Assembly: GCF_001426865.1 (NCBI RefSeq) | Contig: NZ_LMFO01000029.1 | Coordinates: 248,001 to 312,000 of the forward strand | DNA: 64,000 nt | Origin: Paenibacillus sp. Root52 | Lineage (GTDB): Bacteria; Bacillota; Bacilli; Paenibacillales; Paenibacillaceae | Direction of reading: 5' to 3' | In this document: positions 43,996 to 53,504 of the stretch, piece by piece | Layout of the letters: every line of letters begins with the position of its first letter | How positions within the stretch are numbered: the first letter of the stretch is position 1 | Position numbers and translations under genes: made by a program | Notes under the pieces: model-generated | Told to the model about the DNA's origin: nothing | What the model saw: only the letters and a program-made list of their open reading frames with translations | Databases searched by the model: none

Positions 43996-44304
43996 ATGAA
44001 AACCAAAAAAGTACCGCTGCGCAAATGTGTGGCGTGCCAGGAAATGATGCCTAAAAAGCAACTGATCCGAATCGTTAAAACGCCAGAGGATGAAGTGCTA
44101 ATTGATTTAACTGGCAAAAAATCCGGACGTGGTGCTTATTTATGCGGTAAAGAATCCTGTTTTAAGCTTGCACTCAAAAACCGATCTTTGGATCGGGCGC
44201 TGAAAGGCAAGGTCTCACCAGAAATTTATGAGCAATTGGCTGCTGACTTTATTAAGGTAGAGGATGCATTCAAAGCTGCACAGGAGCGTGAAGATGATGA
44301 ATAA
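43996..44304 (+). CDS. rnpM: YlxR family protein (RNase P modulator RnpM)
   Basis: The 102-residue DUF448 protein begins MKTKKVPLRKCVACQEMMPKK and has GRGAYLCGKESCFKLALK, both diagnostic of YlxR. In B. subtilis YlxR has been reported to bind RNase P RNA and modulate its activity, hence RnpM. It lies between nusA and the ylxQ gene as in most Firmicutes. GGGGGG lies upstream of the ATG. Confidence 0.92.
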   Translation: MKTKKVPLRKCVACQEMMPKKQLIRIVKTPEDEVLIDLTGKKSGRGAYLCGKESCFKLALKNRSLDRALKGKVSPEIYEQLAADFIKVEDAFKAAQEREDDE

Positions 44305-44623
44305 TAAGGCTTTGTCTTATCTAGGACTTTCCATGCGTGCAGGTAAGCTCGTAACAGGTGAAGAAATTGTGCTCAAAGCAGTCCGTTCTTCCGAAGCTAA
44401 AATGGTTATTGTTGCGGGCGACGCCTCGGCCAATACACAAAAGAAATTTCGCGACAAATGTGGAACGTATAAAGTTCCGCTCGTAATCGGATTTGACCGG
44501 GATAGTTTAGGTTCAAGTATCGGTAAAGAAACGCGGGTTGTCCTTGCAGTAACGGACCGGGGGTTTGCAAAAATGATCTCCAAGCAAGTCGGTATAATGT
44601 CGGAGGTGGAGTATATTGAGTAA
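44294..44623 (+). CDS. ylxQ: L7Ae-family RNA-binding protein YlxQ
   Basis: YlxQ is a kink-turn-type RNA-binding protein related to L7Ae/L30e. I place the start at ATG 44294, seven bases after AGGAG; 44297 is an equal alternative. The product is 109 residues (LSYLGLSMRAGKLVTGEE ... AKMVIVAGDASANTQKK). It overlaps rnpM upstream and infB downstream, so it is translationally coupled in both directions. Confidence 0.92.
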   Translation: MMNNKALSYLGLSMRAGKLVTGEEIVLKAVRSSEAKMVIVAGDASANTQKKFRDKCGTYKVPLVIGFDRDSLGSSIGKETRVVLAVTDRGFAKMISKQVGIMSEVEYIE

Positions 44624-47201
44624 ACAGGAAAACAAGGATAAATTGCGGGTTTATGAATATGCGAAGTCCCTTAATATGAGCAGTAAAGAAATTATAACCA
44701 TTCTTAAAAAGCTGGATATTCCCGTAAACAATCATATGAGTGTCATGGAGAATGGATCAGTGGGTAAGGTGGAACAATTTTTTAAAGATATAAAATCCAC
44801 TGCAGCCTCAAAACAAAGTAACGAAGCAAAACAAGTTGCTACTTCCGCAGTGGGTAGCAACAAAACAGTGGACAACAGCAAGCCGGCCGGCGGAGTGAAC
44901 ACGCCGAGTGACAGTAATTCATCCGGTAGTCCCGTACTAAAAAAAATACAACAGGAAAAGCAGGTAGGTATGAACAATAGACCAAATTCCAACAATAACA
45001 ATGGCTCCCAAAGACCTAGCGGCCAAGATAGCCGCAACAGAACAAACTCTTCCCAAGGCTCCAGCCAAGGAGGACAATCGACTAACCGTCCAAGACCAGC
45101 TCAAGGCGGACAAAGCAGTACTTCATCCCGTCCGCAAGGTTCAGGACAACAACGTCCAAACAATAGCGGTGGCGGTCAAGCAAGAAGCGGAGGACCAAGC
45201 AGTGGTAGCACTGGTGGCAACCGCACTGGCGGCCAAGGTCAAAGCCAAGGGCAAGGCCAAGGCCAACGCAGCAGAAGCGGACAAGGCAACTCAGGTAATA
45301 ATAACAACAGCGGCAACCGTTCTAACAGCGGTGGCGGCGGTCGTCGTTATGACGACAATCGTGGTGGTAACTTCCGTGGCAACCGTGGCGGAAAAAACAA
45401 TCGCAACAGAAATCAACAACAGTACCAACAACGTGAGAAAATTGATAACACGCCTAAGAAAATCATCGTTCGCGGTGACATGACTGTAGGTGAGACTGCT
45501 AAGCTGCTTCACAAAGATGCTTCTGAAGTTATCAAAAAACTCATCGGCATGGGCGTCATGGCTACAATCAACCAAGAACTCGACATTGACACTATTCTTC
45601 TGCTTGCAGGCGAATTCGGCGTTGAGGTTGAAGTGAAGATTGTGCTTGAAGATGATCGTTTCGAAACGGTAGAAGAGAATGATGATCCAGCAGATCTTCA
45701 ATCCCGTCCTCCAGTTGTAACGATCATGGGTCACGTTGACCATGGTAAAACAACATTGCTCGATGCGATTCGTTCTACTAACGTAACGGGCGGCGAAGCT
45801 GGCGGAATCACGCAGCATATCGGTGCTTATCAAGTTGAAATTAACAACAAAAAAATTACGTTCCTCGATACTCCTGGTCACGAAGCGTTCACAGCGATGC
45901 GTGCACGTGGAGCTCAAGTTACGGATATTACAATTATCGTCGTAGCCGCTGATGATGGTGTTATGCCACAAACGGTTGAGGCAATCAACCATGCCAAAGC
46001 AGCAGGCCTACCGATTATCGTAGCTGTTAACAAAATCGATAAGCCAGGTGCAGATGCGGATAAAGTGAAGCAAGAGTTGACTAACTATGAACTCGTTCCA
46101 GAAGAATGGGGCGGAGACACAATCTTTGTTAACGTTTCTGCGAAACAAAGAATCGGTTTAGAAGGTCTGCTTGAGATGATCTTGCTCGTTGCGGAAGTGA
46201 ATGAATACAAAGCGAACCCGGACAAACGTGCCCGTGGTACAGTGATCGAAGCCGAGCTGGATAAAGGACGGGGACCAGTTGCACGTATCCTCGTACAGCA
46301 CGGTACATTGAAAGTCGGAGATGCATTCGTAGCTGGTAACTGCTTCGGTCGTGTGCGTGCGATGGTGAATGACAAAGGTCGCAGATTGAAAGAAGCAGGA
46401 CCCTCCACACCTGTAGAAATCACAGGTTTGACTGAGGTTCCAGGTGCTGGTGATCCGTTTATGGTGTTTGAAGATGAGCGTAAAGCTCGTTCCATCGCTG
46501 ATAAGCGTGCGATTACACAACGTGAATCCGATCTGGGTACAAACACTCGCGTAACGTTGGATGATCTGTTCCAACACATCAAAGATGGTGAAATCAAAGA
46601 CTTGAACGTAATCATCAAAGGTGACGTACAAGGTTCGGTTGAAGCATTGAAAGGTTCCCTTGCTAAAATCGAGGTTGAAGGTGTGCGCGTGAAGATCATT
46701 CACAGTGGTGCTGGTGCGATTACAGAATCCGATATCATTTTGGCAGCCGCATCTAATGCGATTGTGATTGGTTTCAACGTTCGTCCAGATAACCAAGCGA
46801 AGACCACAGCAGATCAAGAGCAAGTAGACATTCGTCTGCATCGTGTTATCTACAGTGTTATCGAAGAAATTGAACAAGCAATGAAAGGTATGCTTGACCC
46901 GATTTACAAAGAAAAAGTAATCGGTCATGCTGAAGTTCGGAGCACATTCTCGATCAGTAAAGTGGGTACAATTGCTGGATGTATGGTTACTTCAGGTAAA
47001 ATTACACGTTCCGCAGAGGCACGTTTGATTCGTGATGGCATCGTCCTTTACGAAGGCAAACTGGATTCCTTGAAGCGTTACAAAGATGATGCTAAAGAAG
47101 TAGCTCAAGGCTACGAATGTGGTATCACGCTGGATAAATACAATGATCTCAAAGAAGGCGACGTTATCGAAGCCTTCATTATGGAGAGCGTACAACGATA
47201 A
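44616..47201 (+). CDS. infB: Translation initiation factor IF-2
   Basis: IF-2 brings fMet-tRNA to the 30S subunit. The 861-residue protein starts at TTG 44616 with GGAGGTGG upstream. It has an IF2_N module (VYEYAKSLNMSSKEIITIL), then a very long low-complexity linker near residues 65-275 rich in Ser, Gly, Asn, Gln and Arg, a second IF2_N module, the G domain with P-loop GHVDHGKT from residue 372, NKID and SAK motifs, and C-terminal domains II-IV. B. subtilis IF-2 is 716 residues; the extra length is the linker. Confidence 0.98.
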   Translation: MSKQENKDKLRVYEYAKSLNMSSKEIITILKKLDIPVNNHMSVMENGSVGKVEQFFKDIKSTAASKQSNEAKQVATSAVGSNKTVDNSKPAGGVNTPSDSNSSGSPVLKKIQQEKQVGMNNRPNSNNNNGSQRPSGQDSRNRTNSSQGSSQGGQSTNRPRPAQGGQSSTSSRPQGSGQQRPNNSGGGQARSGGPSSGSTGGNRTGGQGQSQGQGQGQRSRSGQGNSGNNNNSGNRSNSGGGGRRYDDNRGGNFRGNRGGKNNRNRNQQQYQQREKIDNTPKKIIVRGDMTVGETAKLLHKDASEVIKKLIGMGVMATINQELDIDTILLLAGEFGVEVEVKIVLEDDRFETVEENDDPADLQSRPPVVTIMGHVDHGKTTLLDAIRSTNVTGGEAGGITQHIGAYQVEINNKKITFLDTPGHEAFTAMRARGAQVTDITIIVVAADDGVMPQTVEAINHAKAAGLPIIVAVNKIDKPGADADKVKQELTNYELVPEEWGGDTIFVNVSAKQRIGLEGLLEMILLVAEVNEYKANPDKRARGTVIEAELDKGRGPVARILVQHGTLKVGDAFVAGNCFGRVRAMVNDKGRRLKEAGPSTPVEITGLTEVPGAGDPFMVFEDERKARSIADKRAITQRESDLGTNTRVTLDDLFQHIKDGEIKDLNVIIKGDVQGSVEALKGSLAKIEVEGVRVKIIHSGAGAITESDIILAAASNAIVIGFNVRPDNQAKTTADQEQVDIRLHRVIYSVIEEIEQAMKGMLDPIYKEKVIGHAEVRSTFSISKVGTIAGCMVTSGKITRSAEARLIRDGIVLYEGKLDSLKRYKDDAKEVAQGYECGITLDKYNDLKEGDVIEAFIMESVQR

Positions 47202-47226
47202 GCAAGGAAGCATGAGGTGAACAACA

Positions 47227-47586
47227 ATGGCTAAGATTCGTACAGGTAGAGTGGGCGAGCAGATCAAGAAAGAACTCAGTGTGCTCATCCAGTCAGAACT
47301 GAAAGATCCACGGATCGGTTTTATTACCGTAACGGGAGTTGAAGTAACTGGCGACTTGTCGCAAGCCAAAGTTTATCTGAGTGTCTTCGGTGAACAGGAA
47401 CAGAAGGATAACTCGCTCAAAGCTCTGGAAAAAGCAAATGGATTTTTGCGTTCTGAGCTGGGCAAGCGTATCCGGTTCCGCCACGTTCCTGAGTTGATAT
47501 TCAAGATCGACGAATCCATCGCTTATGGTAGCCGGATTGAGAAGCTACTTGGCGATATTGGTTCAGACAAGAACGAATCCCAGTAA
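47227..47586 (+). CDS. rbfA: Ribosome-binding factor A
   Basis: RbfA is a cold-adaptation 30S maturation factor. The 119-residue protein has RTGRVGEQIKKELSVLIQ at the start and the KH-like VTGDLSQAKVYLSVFG. It follows infB directly; ylxP, which separates the two in B. subtilis, is absent. Confidence 0.97.
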   Translation: MAKIRTGRVGEQIKKELSVLIQSELKDPRIGFITVTGVEVTGDLSQAKVYLSVFGEQEQKDNSLKALEKANGFLRSELGKRIRFRHVPELIFKIDESIAYGSRIEKLLGDIGSDKNESQ

Positions 47587-47605
47587 CAGAATAGAGGAGA
47601 CGGCA

Positions 47606-48583
47606 ATGCACACTTATGAACAGGCGCTTCAAAGTGGAAAGAAATTTCTACTGGAGCATGATGATTACCTGGTCGTGTCGCATGTACAGCCGGACGGTGA
47701 CGCAGTCAGCTCGACGGTAACGGTGGGCTGGCTGCTGTCATGTCTGGGCAAGACATTCACGATGATTAATGAAGGCGAAATTCCCGGGCGTATGCGCTTC
47801 TTATGGGGAGCAGATGACATCGTGAACATGACCGAACAACCACCAGCGCGAAAATTTAAAGCAGTCATTTGTGTGGACTGTGCTGATTTTGCACGAGTAG
47901 GCTTGACTCGTCATTATTTTGAAGAGGATGCAGTCATTTTAAATATTGATCATCATCCAACCAATAATGCATACGGAACTGTGAATATTATTAAATCAGA
48001 TGCTGCAGCAACGGCAGAGATTTTGTTTGATTTGGTAAGTCTGTTTCCAGTGACGTTGAATAAAGATGCAGCGACTGCCATTTATACGGGGTTATTAACC
48101 GATACAGGTGGTTTTCGTTATGCCAACACAAGTCCAAATGTAATGACAACAGCATCTAAGTTGCTCGAACATGGTGTAGACGGTCCTTACCTAGCTCAGA
48201 CGTTACTAGAGCAAGTTACTCTTCCTCAAGTTCGTATTTTGAATCAGGCGCTAAATAGCCTGCAAATGACGGATGATGGCAAGATTGCTTGGGTTGTTGT
48301 CACGCCTGAAGATATGATTACTTGTGGCGCGGCTAATGAAGATCTTGAAGGTATTGTGAACTACCCACGTAATATTCAAGGTGTGGAAGTAGGGATCTTT
48401 TTCAAAGTCATTAATGATTCAGCCGTAAAAGTATCGCTTCGCTCTGCAGGTAAAGTCGATGTAGCTGAACTTGCACAAACATTTGGTGGGGGTGGCCATG
48501 TACTTGCTGCAGGCTGCCGACTGGAAGGTATGCTGGAAGACATCGTAGCTAAGGTACTGAAGCAGGTGAATGCACAATGGTAA
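47606..48583 (+). CDS. nrnA: DHH/DHHA1 phosphoesterase NrnA (oligoribonuclease / pAp phosphatase)
   Basis: NrnA degrades short RNA oligonucleotides and dephosphorylates pAp. From ATG 47606 (GAGGAGA site) it is 325 residues, with VSHVQPDGDAVSS, the DHH motif in NIDHHPTNNAYG, TDTGGFRYANTSP and the DHHA1 motif FGGGGHVLAAGCR. In B. subtilis nrnA is elsewhere, but between rbfA and truB is a common place in other bacteria. It overlaps truB by seven bases. Confidence 0.94.
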   Translation: MHTYEQALQSGKKFLLEHDDYLVVSHVQPDGDAVSSTVTVGWLLSCLGKTFTMINEGEIPGRMRFLWGADDIVNMTEQPPARKFKAVICVDCADFARVGLTRHYFEEDAVILNIDHHPTNNAYGTVNIIKSDAAATAEILFDLVSLFPVTLNKDAATAIYTGLLTDTGGFRYANTSPNVMTTASKLLEHGVDGPYLAQTLLEQVTLPQVRILNQALNSLQMTDDGKIAWVVVTPEDMITCGAANEDLEGIVNYPRNIQGVEVGIFFKVINDSAVKVSLRSAGKVDVAELAQTFGGGGHVLAAGCRLEGMLEDIVAKVLKQVNAQW

Positions 48584-49500
48584 AACCGTTTGAAGGAATA
48601 CTAGCGGTATATAAACCAGCAGGTTACACTTCACATGATGTCGTTGCGAAGCTACGGCGTATTCTGAAAATGAAGCGTATCGGACATACAGGAACATTAG
48701 ATCCACAGGTTACGGGGGTTCTTCCGCTTTGTCTTGGACGTGCAACACGGGTGGTTGAGTATATGCAGGAACTGCCTAAGGAGTATGTGGCTACACTACG
48801 TCTTGGTCTTTCGACAGATACAGAGGACATGACAGGTGAAGTCATTGAGCGTTCGGAAGAAGCTGTCAACGTGACGGAGGAGCAGGTACGTCTGGCGCTA
48901 GAGAAGTTTCAGGGTACGATCTCTCAGGTTCCACCGATGTATTCAGCTCTCAAAGTGGATGGAAAACGTCTATATGAACTAGCACGTGAAGGAAAAACTG
49001 TCGAACGCAAAAGTCGCGAAGTGACGATCTATGAGCTTGAATTCACCGGGATTGAGACTCATGGAGACACAACGGATATCTCATTCCGTGCATTGTGTTC
49101 TAAAGGTACGTATATTCGAACGTTATGTGTGGATATTGGGCGTGAGTTAGGTTATCCTTCCACGATGGTACAGCTCGAACGCACCATGTCGGCAGGGATT
49201 CCCGCAGATCGTTGTTTGACAATTGAAGAGGTTGAGCAGCGTATGGCAGAGAATACAATAACCGAAGCGTTCATACCAGTAGACGAAGCAATTGACTTTA
49301 TACCTTCACACACGGTTAATGATGAACTAGCCAAAGGAGCTCTTCAGGGTCAGAAGTTGTCTGCGCGTTTGTTAGAGCCACCTGTAGAACAACCTGGCCT
49401 TCTGCGGTTATACACCCAGGATGGGACGTTCCTGGGCATTTTTGAACGAGACGAACTTAAAGCGACAGTCAGAGCAGTCAAGGTGTTTTTGCCCGAATAA
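48577..49500 (+). CDS. truB: tRNA pseudouridine(55) synthase TruB
   Basis: TruB makes pseudouridine 55 in the T loop of tRNAs. The 307-residue protein has the catalytic Asp42 in GHTGTLDPQVTGVLP, and the conserved GILAVYKPAGYTSHD at the start. It has a C-terminal PUA-like region. It follows nrnA by an ATG inside its 3' end. Confidence 0.97.
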   Translation: MVKPFEGILAVYKPAGYTSHDVVAKLRRILKMKRIGHTGTLDPQVTGVLPLCLGRATRVVEYMQELPKEYVATLRLGLSTDTEDMTGEVIERSEEAVNVTEEQVRLALEKFQGTISQVPPMYSALKVDGKRLYELAREGKTVERKSREVTIYELEFTGIETHGDTTDISFRALCSKGTYIRTLCVDIGRELGYPSTMVQLERTMSAGIPADRCLTIEEVEQRMAENTITEAFIPVDEAIDFIPSHTVNDELAKGALQGQKLSARLLEPPVEQPGLLRLYTQDGTFLGIFERDELKATVRAVKVFLPE

Positions 49501-49567
49501 CGGATCTTGAGTTTAGACTGTGTAGATGATAAGCTCTGTCTATCAAGTGAAATGCAGGTGAATGATT

Positions 49568-50506
49568 GTGAAAACCGTAATGCTAACATATCCGCAGACA
49601 TTGACTTCCGATGAGCTGCATACACAGCCCCAAGTGCTAGCTATTGGTCAATTTGACGGACTGCATCTCGGACATGCAAGCGTCATTTTGTCAGCTGTCC
49701 GCATTGCGCGTGAAACTGGTGTGCAAGCGGCGGTAATGACCTTTCATCCTCATCCGAAGGAAGTTATGCGCAAAGGCGATTACGAAGGATATTTGACTCC
49801 ACTGCGAGACAAAGAAGAGATCCTGGCTGGGCTCGGCGTAGACATACTATATGTTGTCGAATTTAACGACGAATTCTCCAAATTGACTCCGAAGCAATTC
49901 GCTCACGATCTGTTGTTGCCACTTCAGACGCGTACGGCTGTTGTCGGTTTTGATTTCCGGTTTGGACATCAAGGAGCAGGCGACGAACAACTGCTTCGGT
50001 CGTTAGGCGGTAACGACATGACGGTTGAGACAGTACCTCCTTTCTTGTTAAACGGGGAGAAGGTAAGCAGTTCCCTCATCCGAGGATTGCTCAAACGTGG
50101 GCAAATGGATGAAGCTAGTCAGTGGATGGGTCGACCTTACAGTATCCGAGGAACCGTGATTCATGGGGAAAAGCGTGGTCGTACCATTGGTTTCCCAACG
50201 GCTAACCTTGAACTGTTGGATCGTTATGTAATTCCAGCCAAAGGTGTATATGCAGTTCGAGTGCAATATGGAGAACAGATGCTGCGTGGAGTTATGAATT
50301 TAGGTGTGAAGCCGACTTTCCACGAAAGCGGCATGAAGCCTACGTTTGAAGTGCATCTGCTTGATTTTGAAGGGCAGTTGTATGATCAGGAATTGAAGGT
50401 AGAGCTTGTTCACTATATTCGTGAAGAGCGTAAATTTGCCTCAATTGATGCATTGATCAGCCAGATCCGTGAGGATGCATTGACGGCTGCTCGTTTGTTA
50501 TCCTAA
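49568..50506 (+). CDS. ribF: Bifunctional riboflavin kinase / FAD synthetase
   Basis: RibF (RibC in B. subtilis) makes FMN and then FAD. I prefer GTG 49568, six bases after AGGTGA, giving MKTVMLTYPQTL and 312 residues; the ATG at 49562 touches the ribosome site. The N-terminal FAD synthetase half has GQFDGLHLGHASVI and the HxGH-type adenylyltransferase motif, and the C-terminal kinase half has KRGRTIGFPTANL. Confidence 0.95.
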   Translation: MKTVMLTYPQTLTSDELHTQPQVLAIGQFDGLHLGHASVILSAVRIARETGVQAAVMTFHPHPKEVMRKGDYEGYLTPLRDKEEILAGLGVDILYVVEFNDEFSKLTPKQFAHDLLLPLQTRTAVVGFDFRFGHQGAGDEQLLRSLGGNDMTVETVPPFLLNGEKVSSSLIRGLLKRGQMDEASQWMGRPYSIRGTVIHGEKRGRTIGFPTANLELLDRYVIPAKGVYAVRVQYGEQMLRGVMNLGVKPTFHESGMKPTFEVHLLDFEGQLYDQELKVELVHYIREERKFASIDALISQIREDALTAARLLS

Positions 50507-50532
50507 AAAATGAAACAAAATGTAGGTTGAGA

Positions 50533-50562
50533 TTTACTTTAGCCTACGAACTATGATACAAT
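50533..50562 (+). promoter_or_regulatory. Sigma-A promoter of rpsO
   Basis: TTTACT (50533-50538), 18 bases, TACAAT (50557-50562) with TG one base upstream (extended -10). A transcript starting near 50569 would have a leader of about 95 bases before rpsO. Confidence 0.65.
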
Positions 50563-50569
50563 GTACTAC

Positions 50570-50664
50570 GTTGTCGATTGAGACAACAGACAACCTTAGC
50601 TTGGTTGCATGCTCTCACCGGCGGTTACGAGGCTAATGGCGATTATATGAAGGAGGTGAATAGG
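50570..50664 (+). promoter_or_regulatory. Probable S15 autoregulatory leader of rpsO
   Basis: The rpsO leader contains CAACC (50592-50596) opposite GGTTG, and a GC-rich CACCGGCGGTTACGAGG segment before the AAGGAGGTGAATAGG ribosome site. Firmicute rpsO leaders are known to fold into S15-binding structures that block translation. I can see stem potential but did not fold it. Confidence 0.45.
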
Positions 50665-50934
50665 ATGGCATTGACTCAAGAACGTAAACAACAACTGATC
50701 GACGAGCACAAAACTCACGAGTCCGATACAGGATCTCCAGAGGTGCAAGTTGCTATCCTTACGGAAAACATCAGAAGTTTGACAGACCACTTGCGTACGC
50801 ATAAGAAAGACCACCACTCACGTCGTGGACTTTTGAAAATGGTAGGTCAACGTCGTAAGCTTTTGGCTTACGTGAAAAACAAAGATGTTAAACGTTACAG
50901 CGCATTGATCGAGAAACTCGGATTGCGTCGTTAA
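50665..50934 (+). CDS. rpsO: 30S ribosomal protein S15
   Basis: S15 is a primary 16S rRNA binder. The product is 89 residues, the exact family length, starting MALTQERKQQLIDEHKTHE and containing TGSPEVQVA and HSRRGLLKMVGQRR. The start is set by AAGGAGGTGAA. Confidence 0.98.
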   Translation: MALTQERKQQLIDEHKTHESDTGSPEVQVAILTENIRSLTDHLRTHKKDHHSRRGLLKMVGQRRKLLAYVKNKDVKRYSALIEKLGLRR

Positions 50935-50956
50935 TTATCGTACATGTTTTCAAAAC

Positions 50957-51024
50957 CAACCTGGCTGTTATCCGCCTTCCTTTTGTCTAAAAGGACAAGC
51001 GGAACCTACAGCCGGGTTGTTTTG
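50957..51024 (+). terminator. Intrinsic terminator after rpsO
   Basis: CAACCTGGCTGT (50957-50968) pairs with ACAGCCGGGTTG (51008-51019) with one wobble, plus an inner TCCGC/GCGGA stem, followed by TTTTGT. It may be partial, because pnp follows and no clear pnp promoter is visible. Confidence 0.82.
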
Positions 51025-51208
51025 TAGATGAACATGTTGCCATATATTTGTAGATGGGAGCTCCGCAAGGGGCTTTTGTTTTGCTAGAGGGCTTGTTGTC
51101 CTGTTAATGATGTTGAAACCTGCCGATGCTAATGAATGTTGGACAAGCAGGAAATACTGTGAAGATGCAGAATCCATTGTGTTAGGAACGATTAAAAGGA
51201 GGGATTTC

Positions 51209-53311
51209 ATGGAAAAGCGTGTTGAAATGCAACTTGGTGGAAGAACGCTTGTGCTTGAAACAGGTCGTTTAGCTAAACAAGCTAACGCTGCGGTTAAGGT
51301 GACGTACGGAGATACCGTTGTATTGTGTACCGTTACAGCTTCCAGCGAACCAAAAGATTTAGACTTTTTCCCATTGACGGTTAACTATGAAGAGAGATTG
51401 TACGCTGTAGGTAAGATTCCTGGGGGATTCATCAAACGTGAAGGCAGACCGAGTGAAAAGGCGATCCTTGCCAGCCGTCTGACTGACCGTCCGATTCGTC
51501 CATTGTTCCCAGAAGGCTTCCGTAATGATGTTCAAGTTCTCAACATCGTTATGAGTGTTGATCAGGACTGTGAACCACAAATTGCTGCGATGATCGGTAC
51601 GTCGGCTGCATTGAGCATTTCTGATGTTCCATTCAGCGGGCCAATCGGTGGTGTGAAAGTGGGACGTATTAATGGTGAATTCATCATTAACCCAACGATT
51701 GCACAGCTTGAAGTAAGTGAGATCGAGCTTGTGGTAGCTGGAACGAAAGATGCCATTATGATGGTTGAAGCTGAAGCTAACGAAGTGCCAGAAGAAATCA
51801 TGCTGGAAGCAATCATGTTTGGTCACGATGAGATCAAAAACATTGTTGCTGTGATTGAACAACTGGTAGAAGTAGCTGGCAAAGAAAAAATGGCTGTGAA
51901 ACTGCATGCAGTTAACGCTGATGTAAATAGCGGTGTTCGTGAATTTGCGAGTGCACGTCTCGTTGAAGCAGTTAAAATTGCGGAGAAACATGCTCGTCAG
52001 GATGCAATTGATGTAGTGAATGACGAAACGGTTGCTTACTTCGAAGAGAAATATATCGAAACACCTGAACTGCTCAAAGATGTAAAAGAAGTGCTTCACG
52101 ATATTGTAAAAGAAGAAGTCCGTCGCCTGATTACACATGATAAGGTTCGTCCGGATGGTCGTGGCCTGGCTGAAATTCGTCCAATTGAATGTGATACATC
52201 CCTGTTGCCACGTACGCATGGCTCTGGTCTGTTTACGCGTGGTCAAACACAAGCACTTAGCATTTGTACGCTTGGTGCGTTGGGTGATGTTCAGATCTTG
52301 GATGGCATCAGTCTGGAAGAAACCAAACGTTTCATGCACCATTACAACTTCCCACCGTTCAGCGTAGGTGAAGCTCGTCCATTGCGTGCGCCTGGTCGTC
52401 GTGAAATCGGACATGGTGCACTAGGTGAACGTGCCTTGGCAAAAGTGATTCCTTCCGAAACAGACTTCCCATACACAATTCGTCTTGTATCTGAAGTACT
52501 TGAATCCAACGGTTCCACTTCACAAGCAAGTATCTGTGCGAGCACACTCGCAATGATGGATGCTGGTGTACCAATTAAAGCTCCAGTAGCCGGTGTCGCT
52601 ATGGGTCTGATCAAAGACGGCGATCATGTTTCAATCTTGAGCGATATTCAAGGTATGGAAGATCACCTGGGCGACATGGACTTTAAAGTGGCTGGAACAC
52701 CTGAAGGTGTAACTGCAATTCAAATGGACATCAAAATTGATGGTATTGATCGTCAAATTTTGTCTGAAGCATTGGCTCAAGCCAAAGAAGGTCGTATGCA
52801 CATCTTGGGCAAAATGACTGAAGTAATGAAAACTCCACGTGAGCAGTTGTCACAATATGCTCCTAAAATCACTACGATGCACATTAACCCGGACAAAATC
52901 CGTGATGTTATCGGTGCAGGTGGTAAAATTATCAATAAAATCATCGAGGAAACCGGTGTTAAAATTGATATTGAACAAGATGGACGTGTCTTTATTGCTT
53001 CCTCTAATCAGGAAATGAACGATAAAGCGAAAGCAATCATCGAAGGGATCGTGCGTGAAGTACTGGTTGGCGAAATTTACGTCGGCAAAGTAAAACGTGT
53101 AGAAAAATTCGGTGCATTTGTTGAAGTTCTTCCGAATAAAGAAGGTCTGGTACACATCTCGCAATTGTCCACAGAACGTGTTGCCAAAGTGGAAGATGTT
53201 GTAGCTATTGGTGATTCCATTACGGTTAAAGTAACGGAAATTGACCCACAAGGTCGCATCAACCTTTCACGTAAAGCTGTATTGACGGCAGAAGCTCCGG
53301 CTCAATCTTAA
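51209..53311 (+). CDS. pnp: Polynucleotide phosphorylase
   Basis: PNPase is the 3'-5' phosphorolytic exoribonuclease of the degradosome. From ATG 51209 (AAAAGGAGGG) it is 700 residues. Two RNase PH domains flank a helical domain; a KH domain (PDKIRDVIGAGGKIINKI) starts near residue 562 and an S1 domain (YVGKVKRVEKFGAFVEVL) near 622. The active-site region RREIGHGALGERAL is intact. The open frame upstream to 51107 has no ribosome site. Confidence 0.98.
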   Translation: MEKRVEMQLGGRTLVLETGRLAKQANAAVKVTYGDTVVLCTVTASSEPKDLDFFPLTVNYEERLYAVGKIPGGFIKREGRPSEKAILASRLTDRPIRPLFPEGFRNDVQVLNIVMSVDQDCEPQIAAMIGTSAALSISDVPFSGPIGGVKVGRINGEFIINPTIAQLEVSEIELVVAGTKDAIMMVEAEANEVPEEIMLEAIMFGHDEIKNIVAVIEQLVEVAGKEKMAVKLHAVNADVNSGVREFASARLVEAVKIAEKHARQDAIDVVNDETVAYFEEKYIETPELLKDVKEVLHDIVKEEVRRLITHDKVRPDGRGLAEIRPIECDTSLLPRTHGSGLFTRGQTQALSICTLGALGDVQILDGISLEETKRFMHHYNFPPFSVGEARPLRAPGRREIGHGALGERALAKVIPSETDFPYTIRLVSEVLESNGSTSQASICASTLAMMDAGVPIKAPVAGVAMGLIKDGDHVSILSDIQGMEDHLGDMDFKVAGTPEGVTAIQMDIKIDGIDRQILSEALAQAKEGRMHILGKMTEVMKTPREQLSQYAPKITTMHINPDKIRDVIGAGGKIINKIIEETGVKIDIEQDGRVFIASSNQEMNDKAKAIIEGIVREVLVGEIYVGKVKRVEKFGAFVEVLPNKEGLVHISQLSTERVAKVEDVVAIGDSITVKVTEIDPQGRINLSRKAVLTAEAPAQS

Positions 53312-53345
53312 GTTTACAGCTTAAGTTATAAAGGTTCATTGAATG

Positions 53346-53380
53346 AAGAGACAGAAGGTTGTATTTCTGGCTCTTTTTTT
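53346..53380 (+). terminator. Intrinsic terminator after pnp
   Basis: AGAG-CAGAA (53347-53356) pairs with TTCTG-CTCT (53365-53374), with a seven-T run ending at 53380. Confidence 0.85.
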
Positions 53381-53504
53381 AACGCCCAAAATAGGTTTCA
53401 TCCACGGAAAACTGCAAGAAAAGCGATAGCAAGCAGTGTGTTTTATTCATATTCTTGCCCTTGTCCTCATATGATGGGGACAAAGACGGCGGGAGGATGG
53501 AGCT

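Noticed and set aside
45291..45992. 233-codon minus-strand frame, and a plus-strand 160-codon frame, over infB
   Set aside because: Both arise from the repetitive GNS/Q-coding linker and the codon bias of infB and have no ribosome sites.
51359..52414. 351-codon open frame on the minus strand inside pnp
   Set aside because: It is a shadow of strongly biased codon use in pnp. The translation is rich in Phe, Asn, Thr and His and has no family resemblance.
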